This document shows positions 36,965 to 45,243 of a stretch of DNA of 64,000 nt, piece by piece; position 1 is the first letter of the stretch, and each line of letters starts with the position of its first letter. The stretch is from Autumnicola lenta (GTDB lineage Bacteria > Bacteroidota > Bacteroidia > Flavobacteriales > Flavobacteriaceae). The DNA lies in contig NZ_JAVRHO010000001.1 of the NCBI RefSeq assembly GCF_031846515.1, positions 62,001-126,000 on the forward strand. The letters run 5' to 3'. Under the pieces are notes generated by a model. It was not told where the DNA came from and ran no database searches. It saw only the letters and a list, made by a program, of their open reading frames with translations. Position numbers and translations under genes: made by a program.

Positions 36965-37801
36965 CTATTTCAATTCGTTTACAGCCACTTTATCCATATC
37001 GCCATAATCCAGGTTCTCACCGGCCATTCCCCAGATAAAAGTATAATTAGATGTTCCTGCACCAGCATGAATAGACCATTCCGGAGAAATTACCGCCTGG
37101 TGGTTCTGTAAGAAAATATGGCGGGTTTCCTGAGGTTGTCCCATATAGTGACTGATGGTTTGATCTTCTTCCAAATCAAAATAGAAGTAGACTTCCATTC
37201 TCCTGCTGTGTGTATGTGGAGGCATGGTATTCCAAATGTTTCCTTCTACCAGCTCTGTCATTCCCATCTGTAGCTGGCAAGTTTCAACAATACTATTTAC
37301 AATCAATTTGTTTAAAACACGCTTATTACAATATTTTGAATCTCCCAACTCTACCACTTCAGCATCTTTCTTGCTTACCTTTTTTGTAGGATAAGCTTTA
37401 TGGGCAGGAGCAGAATTCAGATAAAAATAAGGTTGTTCATTACCGGATTTTTCAAAAATAACTTCCTTATTTCCCTGGCCTACATATAAGGCTTCTTTAT
37501 GACCAAGTTCATAAACCTCTCCATCTACAGTAACCTTTCCGGTTCCACCAACATTAATAATTCCAAGTTCACGACGATCAAGGAAATTTTCAGATTTAAG
37601 ATAATCTATGGTTTCCAGCTTTACAGCTTTATCTACAGGAAAAGCTCCACCCGCGATGAAACGGTCATACATCGTATAAGTTAGATTGATTTCATCCTTC
37701 TTAAAGATTTCCGGAATTAGAAAATGGTCCCGAAGCTCTTCTGTTGTGTATCTTTTTACATCTTCCGGGTGATGTGCGTATCGAAATTCTGAGTTTGTCA
37801 T
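36965..37801 (-). CDS. kduI: 5-keto-4-deoxyuronate isomerase KduI
   Basis: 278 residues. It converts 5-keto-4-deoxyuronate (DKI) to DKII. The cupin metal-binding motif MPPHTHSRRMEVYFYFDL and the later EWSIHAGAGTSNYTFIWGM are the family signatures. First gene of the leftward uronate block; its start lies 149 bases from the operator at 37950. DKI comes from the cupin KdgF encoded at 42784. Confidence 0.95.
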   Translation of the reverse strand: MTNSEFRYAHHPEDVKRYTTEELRDHFLIPEIFKKDEINLTYTMYDRFIAGGAFPVDKAVKLETIDYLKSENFLDRRELGIINVGGTGKVTVDGEVYELGHKEALYVGQGNKEVIFEKSGNEQPYFYLNSAPAHKAYPTKKVSKKDAEVVELGDSKYCNKRVLNKLIVNSIVETCQLQMGMTELVEGNIWNTMPPHTHSRRMEVYFYFDLEEDQTISHYMGQPQETRHIFLQNHQAVISPEWSIHAGAGTSNYTFIWGMAGENLDYGDMDKVAVNELK

Positions 37802-37949
37802 AATTTTTTAATTCTTGGTTAATTCTGAATTATTTTTTTGATAAAATCACTTTTCAGTAAGTTCTCAAGTAGCGGATTATTATGTATCCTGTACAGTCCT
37901 GAAAGGTTCACCGAACATATTAAGAAATTAACTGAACATTACCAAAAAA

Positions 37950-37971
37950 TGTAATCGATTACACAAATATA
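37950..37971 (-). promoter_or_regulatory. LacI-type operator abutting a -7 box, promoter of the kduI operon
   Basis: TGTAATCGATTACA (37950-37963) is a perfect 14-base palindrome. On the minus strand TATATTTG (37964-37971) precedes it directly and matches the Bacteroidota -7 consensus TAnnTTTG. A repressor bound here would cover the transcription start. The same arrangement occurs at 58628. Confidence 0.8.
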
Positions 37972-38103
37972 AACAAAAAAACGAATCCATCAATTAATCG
38001 TAACTTTTTTACAATTAAATGAATTATTCTTACCTCATGAAATCGAAATCGTTATTAAAAAGTTCTTTTTTAATAAAAATGCTTTTACCTGAGAGAAAAG
38101 GTC

Positions 38104-38605
38104 TTACGGCATCTTCACGAGACCTTCCCACTTTACCTCACAATTCCCATCATCCGGAAACCCAGGATTTCTTTCTGTGCTTCCCTCTCCCAACCGGCAC
38201 ACATCATTGCTACTGCAGTAAGCAATCCACCATTACCGTTAGATAAAGCCTTAGCCGCTCATCCTGATAATCATAACCATTTTTTAAATAAGTCTTGGTA
38301 TGCAAACTTATAAATAATGCATCAACAGCTTTTTCAGGTTGCCCCAGTCTGGCAGCAGTCATAGCGGTCATCGGGAAATCCCAGCCCCAGGTTTCTTCCC
38401 AGGACCAAACCTTCCATACTTTATCAAGGGTGTTCTCCATGATTTCCATATCCAGCAAATTTGTATCAGGCAACATCCCATAAGCAGCTAAAACTGCAAT
38501 CGGTTTTATATTCTGGATTTGTATAAGAATCCGCTGCACTTTCGGTGGCCAGGTAAACATTTTCCTGAACATAGATCAAAAATTGCTGTTTTTTCTAATT
38601 TAAAT
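38104..38605 (-). pseudogene. Frameshifted 3' remnant of an (alpha/alpha)-barrel glycoside hydrolase-like gene
   Basis: Four segments in shifting minus-strand frames join into one protein end. First QENVYLATESAADSYTNPEY (about 38570-38510), then MENTLDKVWKVWSWEETWGW, DFPMTAMTAARLGQPEKAVD and NGYDYQDERLRLYL. A shift near 38240 gives NGNGGLLTAVAMMCAGWERE. A final shift gives FPDDGNCEVKWEGL and a stop near 38104. At least three frameshifts are needed, and the 5' part is absent. The order WSWEETWGWDFP, then GNGGLL, recalls GH65/GH95-like Bacteroidota hydrolases; the family is tentative. Confidence 0.7.
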
Positions 38606-38673
38606 TTCTTCATCATAAAAAGCTAATAGACGAAAACGACTATTGGTTAAATGGAGATGAAAGCTAAGCCTTA

Positions 38674-40071
38674 TCAGGCTCCTCTCCCAGACTCCATTAA
38701 TTTTATATCTGTCAGATCCTCTATCCTTATTGGATTACCTGTTTCAATACTGTGACGTGCTGCCACACCGATCAAAACAGACATTGCCCCGTCACGCAAA
38801 CCTGCAGCACGGTCATAAGGATCTTTTTTATCCGGATGTGTAAAAACCTGATCATGCAAACGCTTATCTCCTCCGCCATGTCCCGATTTTTCCATACCTA
38901 CCTGAATAGTTTCGAAATCGTTCCAAAGTTTATGGGTAACAATCGGTTCATAAGTGAGTTCTTCCTCCCCCTGGGCCATTTCCATAGCATGCAATTCCTC
39001 CTGACTCATCTCCATCTCCTTGTTGTAAGGGATATCAAGCGAAGCTTCAATTCTTCCTTTAGTACCGTTAAAAGCGATACGCCACCCCTCGAAAGGTGAA
39101 TACGTAGTGAGAGAATAATTCACAACCGTATTATCCATGTACTTGATTTGTGCAGACATTTTATCGTAAATATTAATCTCCTTTCCCCACACACAATTAT
39201 CTCTGATATATCCATCGTGGTGCTCATTTTCTACGTAAAGTTCCATATCCCTTTTACTTTCGGTGATGTCCCAGTAAAAATCACAGTTGGATTTATGGGT
39301 ACAGGGTCTGCAATAGTCTCCGCGGAAGGGATGATTGGCTCCATAGAATTCAAGATCGCCATAAGCAAAAACCTCTTTAGGATCTGAATCCAGCCACCAG
39401 TTAAGTAAATCGAAATGATGTGTGGATTTGTGGACGAGCAAAGTCCCGCCCTTTTCTCTTAAGCCATGCCATCTTCTGAAATAAGAAGCACCATGATAGG
39501 TATTTAAATACCAGTGAAAATCTACTGAAGTAATTTTACCTATAGTACCTTCTGAAAGTAATTCTTTTATTTTAGTATTATACGGGCTCCAGCGATAGTT
39601 AAAACCTAAAACAAGTTTCTTGTCGTACTTCCTCTCGGCATCAACTATTTGCTGACATTTATCTTCATCGGTGGTCAAAGGCTTTTCGGAAAGTACATCA
39701 CATCCCATCTCCAACCCCTGAATAATAAATTCGTGATGTGTGGCATCTACAGTGGTCACGATTACAAGATCGGGTCTGGAACTATTGATCATGGTCCGAA
39801 AGTCGAGGAATGTCGGACAATCTACTTCCATATAATTTTTTGCATATTCCAGTCTACCGGGGTTTATATCGCATAATCCCACAAATTCCAAACTATCACT
39901 GTATTTCTCCACTAAGCGTTTTCCCCAGAAACTGGTGCCCCGAACACCTGTACCAACCAATACTACCTTCAATTTTCGATTATCCAGGCCAAAACCCCAG
40001 GAAGGTAAAATCATAGTTCCTGCAGCCAATGCACTGACTGATTTTAAAAAAATTCGTCGGGACTTTTCCAT
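38674..40071 (-). CDS. Gfo/Idh/MocA oxidoreductase with Tat-type signal
   Basis: 465 residues. The N terminus KSRRIFLKSVSALAAGTMIL has a twin-arginine motif (SRRIFLK) and a hydrophobic stretch, so export in folded form with its cofactor is likely. The Rossmann motif is VLVGTGVRGTSFWGKR; the EKP motif is in CDVLSEKPLTTDE. A Cys cluster, GDYCRPCTHKSNCDFYWD, near residue 255 may bind metal. Periplasmic enzymes of this type act on sugars or their derivatives, sometimes as NAD-dependent glycosidases. Last gene of the second leftward block; a remnant lies between it and fbp. Confidence 0.8.
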   Translation of the reverse strand: MEKSRRIFLKSVSALAAGTMILPSWGFGLDNRKLKVVLVGTGVRGTSFWGKRLVEKYSDSLEFVGLCDINPGRLEYAKNYMEVDCPTFLDFRTMINSSRPDLVIVTTVDATHHEFIIQGLEMGCDVLSEKPLTTDEDKCQQIVDAERKYDKKLVLGFNYRWSPYNTKIKELLSEGTIGKITSVDFHWYLNTYHGASYFRRWHGLREKGGTLLVHKSTHHFDLLNWWLDSDPKEVFAYGDLEFYGANHPFRGDYCRPCTHKSNCDFYWDITESKRDMELYVENEHHDGYIRDNCVWGKEINIYDKMSAQIKYMDNTVVNYSLTTYSPFEGWRIAFNGTKGRIEASLDIPYNKEMEMSQEELHAMEMAQGEEELTYEPIVTHKLWNDFETIQVGMEKSGHGGGDKRLHDQVFTHPDKKDPYDRAAGLRDGAMSVLIGVAARHSIETGNPIRIEDLTDIKLMESGRGA

Positions 40072-40170
40072 AGATTTGTGCTTTAATTAATGAACTTCAG
40101 AAAAAATTTATATATAAATAGTTGAAGTAAATTACATAAAATCAACTAACTACTAACTTTTTTTTGATAG

Positions 40171-40335
40171 AACTTACTGATTAAAAGGAATTATATTCCG
40201 CAACATATTCATGCGGGCAATGTGCTTGTAGATAGGTTAAAAGAGTCTTTTACCGAACCCCAACATAAAGTAATTAAAACTTCCATCCTTCACAGAGAAT
40301 CCACCCGACAGGTTCCGGTTATTCAATTAAAATAG
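40171..40335 (+). pseudogene. Possible C-terminal remnant of a LacI-family regulator
   Basis: Plus-strand frame of 54 codons after a stop at 40168, ending TAG at 40333-40335. It reads GNVLVDRLKES, TEPQHKVIKTSILHRESTRQ, resembling the end of LacI/GalR proteins, where a helix is followed by a strand and (V/H)RESTR. It is in the 386-base gap between fbp and the Gfo/Idh gene, in opposite direction. No start or DNA-binding part exists. The rest of the gap (40072-40170, 40336-40457) shows nothing. Confidence 0.4.
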
Positions 40336-40457
40336 CAATGTTTCTTATCCTCCCAGGTACTGAAGGTTTCCGATTTTCAGAATTTCTTTATTTCAGAAAA
40401 TCTTTGCTTACCTTTCTTTAATTGCTTCATTTTCAGTATTACCTGCAGAAAAATTTT

Positions 40458-41465
40458 CTACTGGTTATCCCTCATAAATTCTTCGGCTTTTTCTACCATT
40501 TCTTTATTTCCGCAGAAGAAGGGTACTCTTTCATGAAGTTCCGTAGGCTTTAGCTCAAGTATTCTGGTAAAGCCATCGGTACACTTTCCTCCTGCCTGTT
40601 CTGTTAAAAAAGCCATTGGATTACATTCATACAAAAGACGTAGCTTACCTTTAGGTGATGTTGTTCCTGTAGGATATAAATATATCCCTCCCAACAACAT
40701 ATTTCTATGAAAGTCTGCAACTAAGGAACCGGTATATCTCGAAGTATATGGCCTCCCATCTTTTTCATCTATCTCCTGTACCCATTTTATATATTTCTTT
40801 ACACCAGTTGGAAAATGCACATAATTGCCCTCATTAACCGAATATATCTTCCCATGATCCGGAAATTTAATCTCGGGATGAGATAAGAAAAAAGACCCTA
40901 TTCCGGGATCAAAGGTAAAACCGTTTACTCCATTGCCCGTGGTGTAAACTAAAATGGTAGAGGTACCATAAATGATGTAACCCGCTGCAACCTGATTCTC
41001 ACCGGGCTGCAAAAAATCTTCTTTGTTTACCGACTCTCCCGGTTTTGATATCCTCCTGTAAATGCTGAATATAGTACCTACGGTAATATCGACATCTATA
41101 TTGGAGGAGCCATCAAGAGGATCCATTAGAACAATATACTTTGCATCCTTATGCATATCCTCATCAAAAATCAGATAATCCTCCAGTTCTTCTGATGCTA
41201 TTCCACAGATCTCTCCGCGGTTCCTTAGCGTCTCAATAAAAACATCATTTGCCATGACGTCTAATTTAGCCTGGTCCTCCCCCTGCACGTTTTCGTTTCC
41301 GGCTTTTCCCAGTATTTCTGAAAGTCCGGCTTTGTTAATCGCCTGATTCACCACTTTTCCGGCAAGGCGAATCGAACTTAACAGGGCACTTAATTCTCCT
41401 TTTGCATATGGAAAATCTTTTTGATTCTCTATTATAAATTCCCCGAGAGTAATATGTCTTTCCAT
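40458..41465 (-). CDS. fbp: Fructose-1,6-bisphosphatase class I
   Basis: 335 residues, normal length. It hydrolyses fructose-1,6-bisphosphate in gluconeogenesis. The metal-binding motif is LMDPLDGSSNIDVDITVG, and substrate-binding GNYVHFPTGVKKYIKW and ERVPFFCGNKEMV are present. Cytoplasmic. It sits 12 bases after uxuA in the pectin block, which makes sense because growth on uronates yields only C3 units and requires gluconeogenesis. Confidence 0.95.
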   Translation of the reverse strand: MERHITLGEFIIENQKDFPYAKGELSALLSSIRLAGKVVNQAINKAGLSEILGKAGNENVQGEDQAKLDVMANDVFIETLRNRGEICGIASEELEDYLIFDEDMHKDAKYIVLMDPLDGSSNIDVDITVGTIFSIYRRISKPGESVNKEDFLQPGENQVAAGYIIYGTSTILVYTTGNGVNGFTFDPGIGSFFLSHPEIKFPDHGKIYSVNEGNYVHFPTGVKKYIKWVQEIDEKDGRPYTSRYTGSLVADFHRNMLLGGIYLYPTGTTSPKGKLRLLYECNPMAFLTEQAGGKCTDGFTRILELKPTELHERVPFFCGNKEMVEKAEEFMRDNQ

Positions 41466-41477
41466 CTTTTAAAACTA

Positions 41478-42674
41478 TTAATTTTCTAATGTTTTTATTA
41501 TTCCGAATTCAAGTCCGCGTAACTCCGCCAGGCCACGTAATCTTCCCACTGCAGAATAACCGGGATAATAAGGCTTTTCCTGATCGTCCAGCATTTCATG
41601 CCCGTGATCTGGCCGCATTGGAAGTGGCTGCTTGTCGTCTTTACTCTGAAGTTCATAAAAGGTTCTTACCAGTTTATACATTTCTGCACTGCCTTCCAGA
41701 TGATTAGCTTCATAGAATCTTGAATTTTCTTCCCGCTGAACCGATCTTAAATGAACAAAATGAATACGTTCAAAATAGGCTTTGATAATCTGCGGTAAAT
41801 TATTCTTTGCTGAAGCACCAAGACTTCCACTACAAAAGGTGAGTCCGTTTGCTTTCTGCGGAACCTTGTTAAAAAGATAATCCAAATCTGAAGCAGTGCT
41901 CACCACTCTTGGCAGACCAAGTACCGGCCATGGCGGGTCATCTGGATGAATGGCCATTACCACCCCGGCTTCTTCAGCTACGGGAATTACCTTTTCAAGG
42001 AATTCTACCAGATGTTCCCTTAACTGTTCTGCTGAAATCCCTTCGTAATCCTTCAGGCCATTCCTCAGTTTTTCAAGTGTGAAACCTTCTTTATCGCCAG
42101 GTAGCGCCATCAGTAGACTTTTCTTTAGAACCTCCAGTTCTTCCTGCTTCATTTCAGCATGTTTTGCTTTGGCTTTCTCCACCAGTCCTGCTTCATAATC
42201 TGCCTCTGCATTTTCACGATTTAGAATAAACAAATCAAAGATAATAAGGTCTTCCAGGTTATGAAGAAGTGCCGTACTGCCATCTTCCAGCAGATATCTT
42301 ACATTGGTTCGCAACCAGTCCAATACGGGCATAAAATTGTAACATACACGAGTAATACCGCATTTGCCCAGGTTCCTGAGGCTTTGCTTATAATTTTCAA
42401 TATACTTTTCCCTATCGGTTCTTGCCTGTTTAATATGTTCGTGCACGGGAAGGCTTTCCACCACGTTCCAATGCAGTGGGAATGGATGTTCATTATTGCT
42501 GTCTTCCAGCAGCTTCTTCCGCTTTTCTATCTCCTCCACACTCCACACGTCTCCCACCGGAATATGATGTAAAGCGGTAACCACTCCATTGGCTCCGGCC
42601 TGCTTTATGGTTTTTAAATCTACAGGATCCTGCGGACCGTACCACCTCCAGCTTTGTTCGAATATCTTTTTCAT
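41478..42674 (-). CDS. uxuA: Mannonate dehydratase UxuA
   Basis: 398 residues, TIM barrel. It dehydrates D-mannonate to KDG. QSWRWYGPQDPV and GANGVVTALHHIPVGDVW at the N terminus, AIHPDDPPWPVLGLPRVV with metal-binding His/Asp, and GLTFCSGSLGA with Cys are family signatures. Cytoplasmic. It completes the UxaE-SDR-UxuA route although it lies in a different transcription block. Confidence 0.95.
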   Translation of the reverse strand: MKKIFEQSWRWYGPQDPVDLKTIKQAGANGVVTALHHIPVGDVWSVEEIEKRKKLLEDSNNEHPFPLHWNVVESLPVHEHIKQARTDREKYIENYKQSLRNLGKCGITRVCYNFMPVLDWLRTNVRYLLEDGSTALLHNLEDLIIFDLFILNRENAEADYEAGLVEKAKAKHAEMKQEELEVLKKSLLMALPGDKEGFTLEKLRNGLKDYEGISAEQLREHLVEFLEKVIPVAEEAGVVMAIHPDDPPWPVLGLPRVVSTASDLDYLFNKVPQKANGLTFCSGSLGASAKNNLPQIIKAYFERIHFVHLRSVQREENSRFYEANHLEGSAEMYKLVRTFYELQSKDDKQPLPMRPDHGHEMLDDQEKPYYPGYSAVGRLRGLAELRGLEFGIIKTLEN

Positions 42675-42783
42675 AATTCTAATTTTGGAACAACAAGTTA
42701 GTAACTAATATCTCTTACCTGCTTTATACTGAAAATTTTCTGTGTCAGGAAAACCTTTTTTAAAGCTATGGTTAAAAGAATGT

Positions 42784-43119
42784 TTATATAAAATCTTCTC
42801 TCACCGGGGCAAATACATCTATTAAAACCCCTGCTTCCATACACTCTGCCCCGTGCTTTAAATTTGGTTGTACAAAAAATGTGTCTCCTGCTTCTAAAAT
42901 TTCAAACTTACCGTCTATGGTTATTTTAAATTTTCCGGAGGCAACATAGGAAGACTGAGTATGAAAATGATCATGTACATGCCCGATTGCGCCTTTTTCA
43001 AACTTAACTTTCACCATCATCATTTGGGTATTATGGCCGGTAATTTTCCTGGTGATGCCTTCTCCGGCTGCTTCCCAGCCTGATTTTTCTTCTTTTGAAT
43101 AAGTTTTTCCCTGTAGCAT
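42784..43119 (-). CDS. kdgF: Cupin KdgF (unsaturated uronate linearisation)
   Basis: 111 residues, a single small cupin. HVHDHFHTQSSYVASGKF holds the His metal ligands, and GDTFFVQPNLKHGAECMEAG the second cupin motif. KdgF speeds opening of 4,5-unsaturated galacturonate, made by pectate lyases and GH105, to the DKI form used by KduI. No signal peptide. Lies between the PL10 and uxuA genes with gaps of about 110-130 bases on each side. Confidence 0.85.
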   Translation of the reverse strand: MLQGKTYSKEEKSGWEAAGEGITRKITGHNTQMMMVKVKFEKGAIGHVHDHFHTQSSYVASGKFKITIDGKFEILEAGDTFFVQPNLKHGAECMEAGVLIDVFAPVREDFI

Positions 43120-43190
43120 ATTTACTTTTTGAACCTTTAAATTTATTTACATCTGTTCATTTTTTCCATTTTCGATATTAAGTCAGAACT

Positions 43191-43218
43191 TCTCACTCTT
43201 CACTCTTCACTCTTCACT
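43191..43218. repeat. Short tandem repeat of CACTCTT
   Basis: About four direct copies of a 7-base unit (CACTCTT) lie in the 129-base gap between the PL10 and kdgF genes, after the PL10 stop. It is probably a slippage-prone spacer with no obvious regulatory role. Confidence 0.7.
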
Positions 43219-43248
43219 TTTTTCTTTGAGCGAAGCGGTCTATGGCAT

Positions 43249-44349
43249 TCAATGATTCTTTTCCCATTCAGGATAATCCCTTTTCAGCAATTCTTCAGCA
43301 TAATTATCAATATAATTGTAACCTACTCTTCGTTCCTGCTCAATTTCGGAAATATGATATTTAACAATTCCGTCGCGGCCTACAAATATTGGTGTTCCGG
43401 TTGTAATATCATTAAAACGTCCCCATAACGGACCTCCCGCAGAATCCTCTATTACAATCCGATCCCGGCCATCAGTATAAGTAGAATCCTTTACCCAAAC
43501 TACTTTCTTACCCATCACCTTATGATCCTGAAACCATTGCACTGCACTTCTAATTGATTGCTTAACTTCATCTGAAGGATTTTCCAGTTGTAACAGATAT
43601 TCTACAATTCCGGTACTTTCTTTTCCACTTAAGGAAGGAAGTTCATAAGCTCTGGCTTTTGCCGGACTAAAATCGTCTTTATCATGTTGGGCGCACCAAA
43701 TAGTAAGTTTTCCATTAACTTTTACCTGTGTTGCCAATATTACTTCAAGACCTTTATCTATAGCTTCTTGTGATTTTCGTTGCCGTTGGACATCTACAAA
43801 AGAATAATCCTGTTTCTCTATGGCAATGTCACGCAATAAATCCATCACGCCAATCATTGCGCCGTCGTTGTAGGTGATGTGCTCGTAATAGCCCTGTTTT
43901 ATGGGATAGAATTGCGGCCAGCCCCCATTATCATATTGCGCTTCAAGAAGATAATCTATGCCCTTCAGAAAAGCTTTTTTATATTTTTCTTCACCTGTGG
44001 TATTATAAATTTTTGCCAGGTATCTCAGTTGAGTATGGGTGGCGCCATTATCTATTGTAGCACCCAGTTTTTTAAGTTTTTGATTTCTTAGTTCTTCTTT
44101 TTCTGCGGAAGTCAGCTTATCTGCCATGTCAATATTCTTATCCCAGCCACCATTTTCATTTTGGTAAAGGAGAACATTATCTGCAATTCGCTGTGCCTCA
44201 TCTGAAGCATACCATTCTTTATCCTGGTGTTGCGCCCTGCCCCATGAAATTTGTTCATTTTGAGCAAAAACTGATTGCTGCAATGCCAATAAAAAACCAA
44301 TTAAAAAAACTACAGATTTTACATACTTCTTTAAATTTATCATCATCAC
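43249..44349 (-). CDS. Pectate lyase, family PL10
   Basis: 366 residues with a signal peptide (about 1-29, cleavage near VFAQ). It cleaves polygalacturonate by beta-elimination. The alpha/alpha toroid fold is shown by NENGGWDKNIDM, GATHTQLRYLAKIY, NGGWPQFYP, ITYNDGAMIGVMDLL and the C-terminal GRFNDITTGTPIFVGRDG, a PL10 hallmark. Secreted to periplasm or outside. Preceded by a 110-base gap after the CE12 gene; two Met codons precede the likely start, so the start may shift by two residues. Confidence 0.9.
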   Translation of the reverse strand: MMMINLKKYVKSVVFLIGFLLALQQSVFAQNEQISWGRAQHQDKEWYASDEAQRIADNVLLYQNENGGWDKNIDMADKLTSAEKEELRNQKLKKLGATIDNGATHTQLRYLAKIYNTTGEEKYKKAFLKGIDYLLEAQYDNGGWPQFYPIKQGYYEHITYNDGAMIGVMDLLRDIAIEKQDYSFVDVQRQRKSQEAIDKGLEVILATQVKVNGKLTIWCAQHDKDDFSPAKARAYELPSLSGKESTGIVEYLLQLENPSDEVKQSIRSAVQWFQDHKVMGKKVVWVKDSTYTDGRDRIVIEDSAGGPLWGRFNDITTGTPIFVGRDGIVKYHISEIEQERRVGYNYIDNYAEELLKRDYPEWEKNH

Positions 44350-44459
44350 CTTATTTATAAATTATCATTATCCTGAAATTATCTGAGATCTATACAGAGA
44401 TTATTATTATCTGCCTAAAAACAGTTCAGCACGGCCCATAATGCTCTCTAATGACATTT

Positions 44460-45230
44460 TTACTTTTTCATTAAATCTTTCTCTAAAATTTCAGGCTTTA
44501 TAAATTCTTTCAATTCAAGATCCCTTTTTGCTATTTCCTGAAGCGCTAAGCTGGCCACTATGGTTGCTCCAATTTCAGATAAATGAGTATCATCTTCCAT
44601 TCCATTAGGCTCGTAAGAATCCTCACCAGGTTCCAGGTGCAGATGCAGATTTTTAGAATCTTCAGGCCCATATTTGATTTCCAGCTGCTCCGTGAGTAAC
44701 TGCATATCGATAAAAGGCACCTGGAGATCTTTTGCCACCATACGGGTTACCAACGGATATTCTCCGTGAGTATCTACCAGAACTCCTTCTTCATTAAAAT
44801 TCCTCCTCACTATAGAACTTAATAACAGGGGATTAGCTTCTTTTTCCTTTGTTTCCTCTACAAATTTCTCGAGATTAGCACGGTACTGAGTAAAAGGGTT
44901 TGTGTACCGGGTTGGATCTTTTACTTTTTGATCATTGTGACCAAACTGTATAAAAACATAATCCCCCGGCTCCAGCTTATTCTTAATATCTTCCCACCTT
45001 CCTTCAGCAATAAAACTTCTGGTACTTCTTCCATTTACCGCATGATTTTCAATATTAATTTCTGAAGTCATTAATTCCGGCAGCATCTGCCCCCATCCAT
45101 GTTCTGGATTTTCTTCAGGATCTTTTTTATCAGACATTGTGGAATCACCTATCAGATATAAAGTTGGCTTTTCCTGTGCAGAAATTGCAACAGAAAAAAG
45201 AATCAGAAAACAGAAAATAAAATTCATCAT
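44460..45230 (-). CDS. Rhamnogalacturonan acetylesterase, CE12 (copy 1)
   Basis: 256 residues with an N-terminal signal peptide ending near ISAQ. SGNH-type esterase: LIGDSTMSD has the nucleophile Ser, HAVNGRSTRSFI the Gly, FIQFGHNDQK the Asn, and DDTHLSEIGA the Asp/His. It removes acetyl groups from rhamnogalacturonan or galacturonan. 13 bases after the esterase-CE8 fusion. A second CE12 gene lies at 49594; the two share motifs but differ in length and N terminus, suggesting different acetyl positions. Confidence 0.9.
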   Translation of the reverse strand: MMNFIFCFLILFSVAISAQEKPTLYLIGDSTMSDKKDPEENPEHGWGQMLPELMTSEINIENHAVNGRSTRSFIAEGRWEDIKNKLEPGDYVFIQFGHNDQKVKDPTRYTNPFTQYRANLEKFVEETKEKEANPLLLSSIVRRNFNEEGVLVDTHGEYPLVTRMVAKDLQVPFIDMQLLTEQLEIKYGPEDSKNLHLHLEPGEDSYEPNGMEDDTHLSEIGATIVASLALQEIAKRDLELKEFIKPEILEKDLMKK

Positions 45231-45243
45231 TTAATATTCTTAA

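Noticed and set aside
38019..38246. 75-residue plus-strand frame upstream of kduI
   Set aside because: It lies antisense over the hydrolase pseudogene, whose minus-strand frames give recognisable protein motifs. No motif or start signal supports it.
43191..43218. CACTCTT tandem repeat as a CRISPR-like or phase-variation element
   Set aside because: Units are contiguous without spacers and lie between a stop and a distant start, not in a promoter or reading frame.
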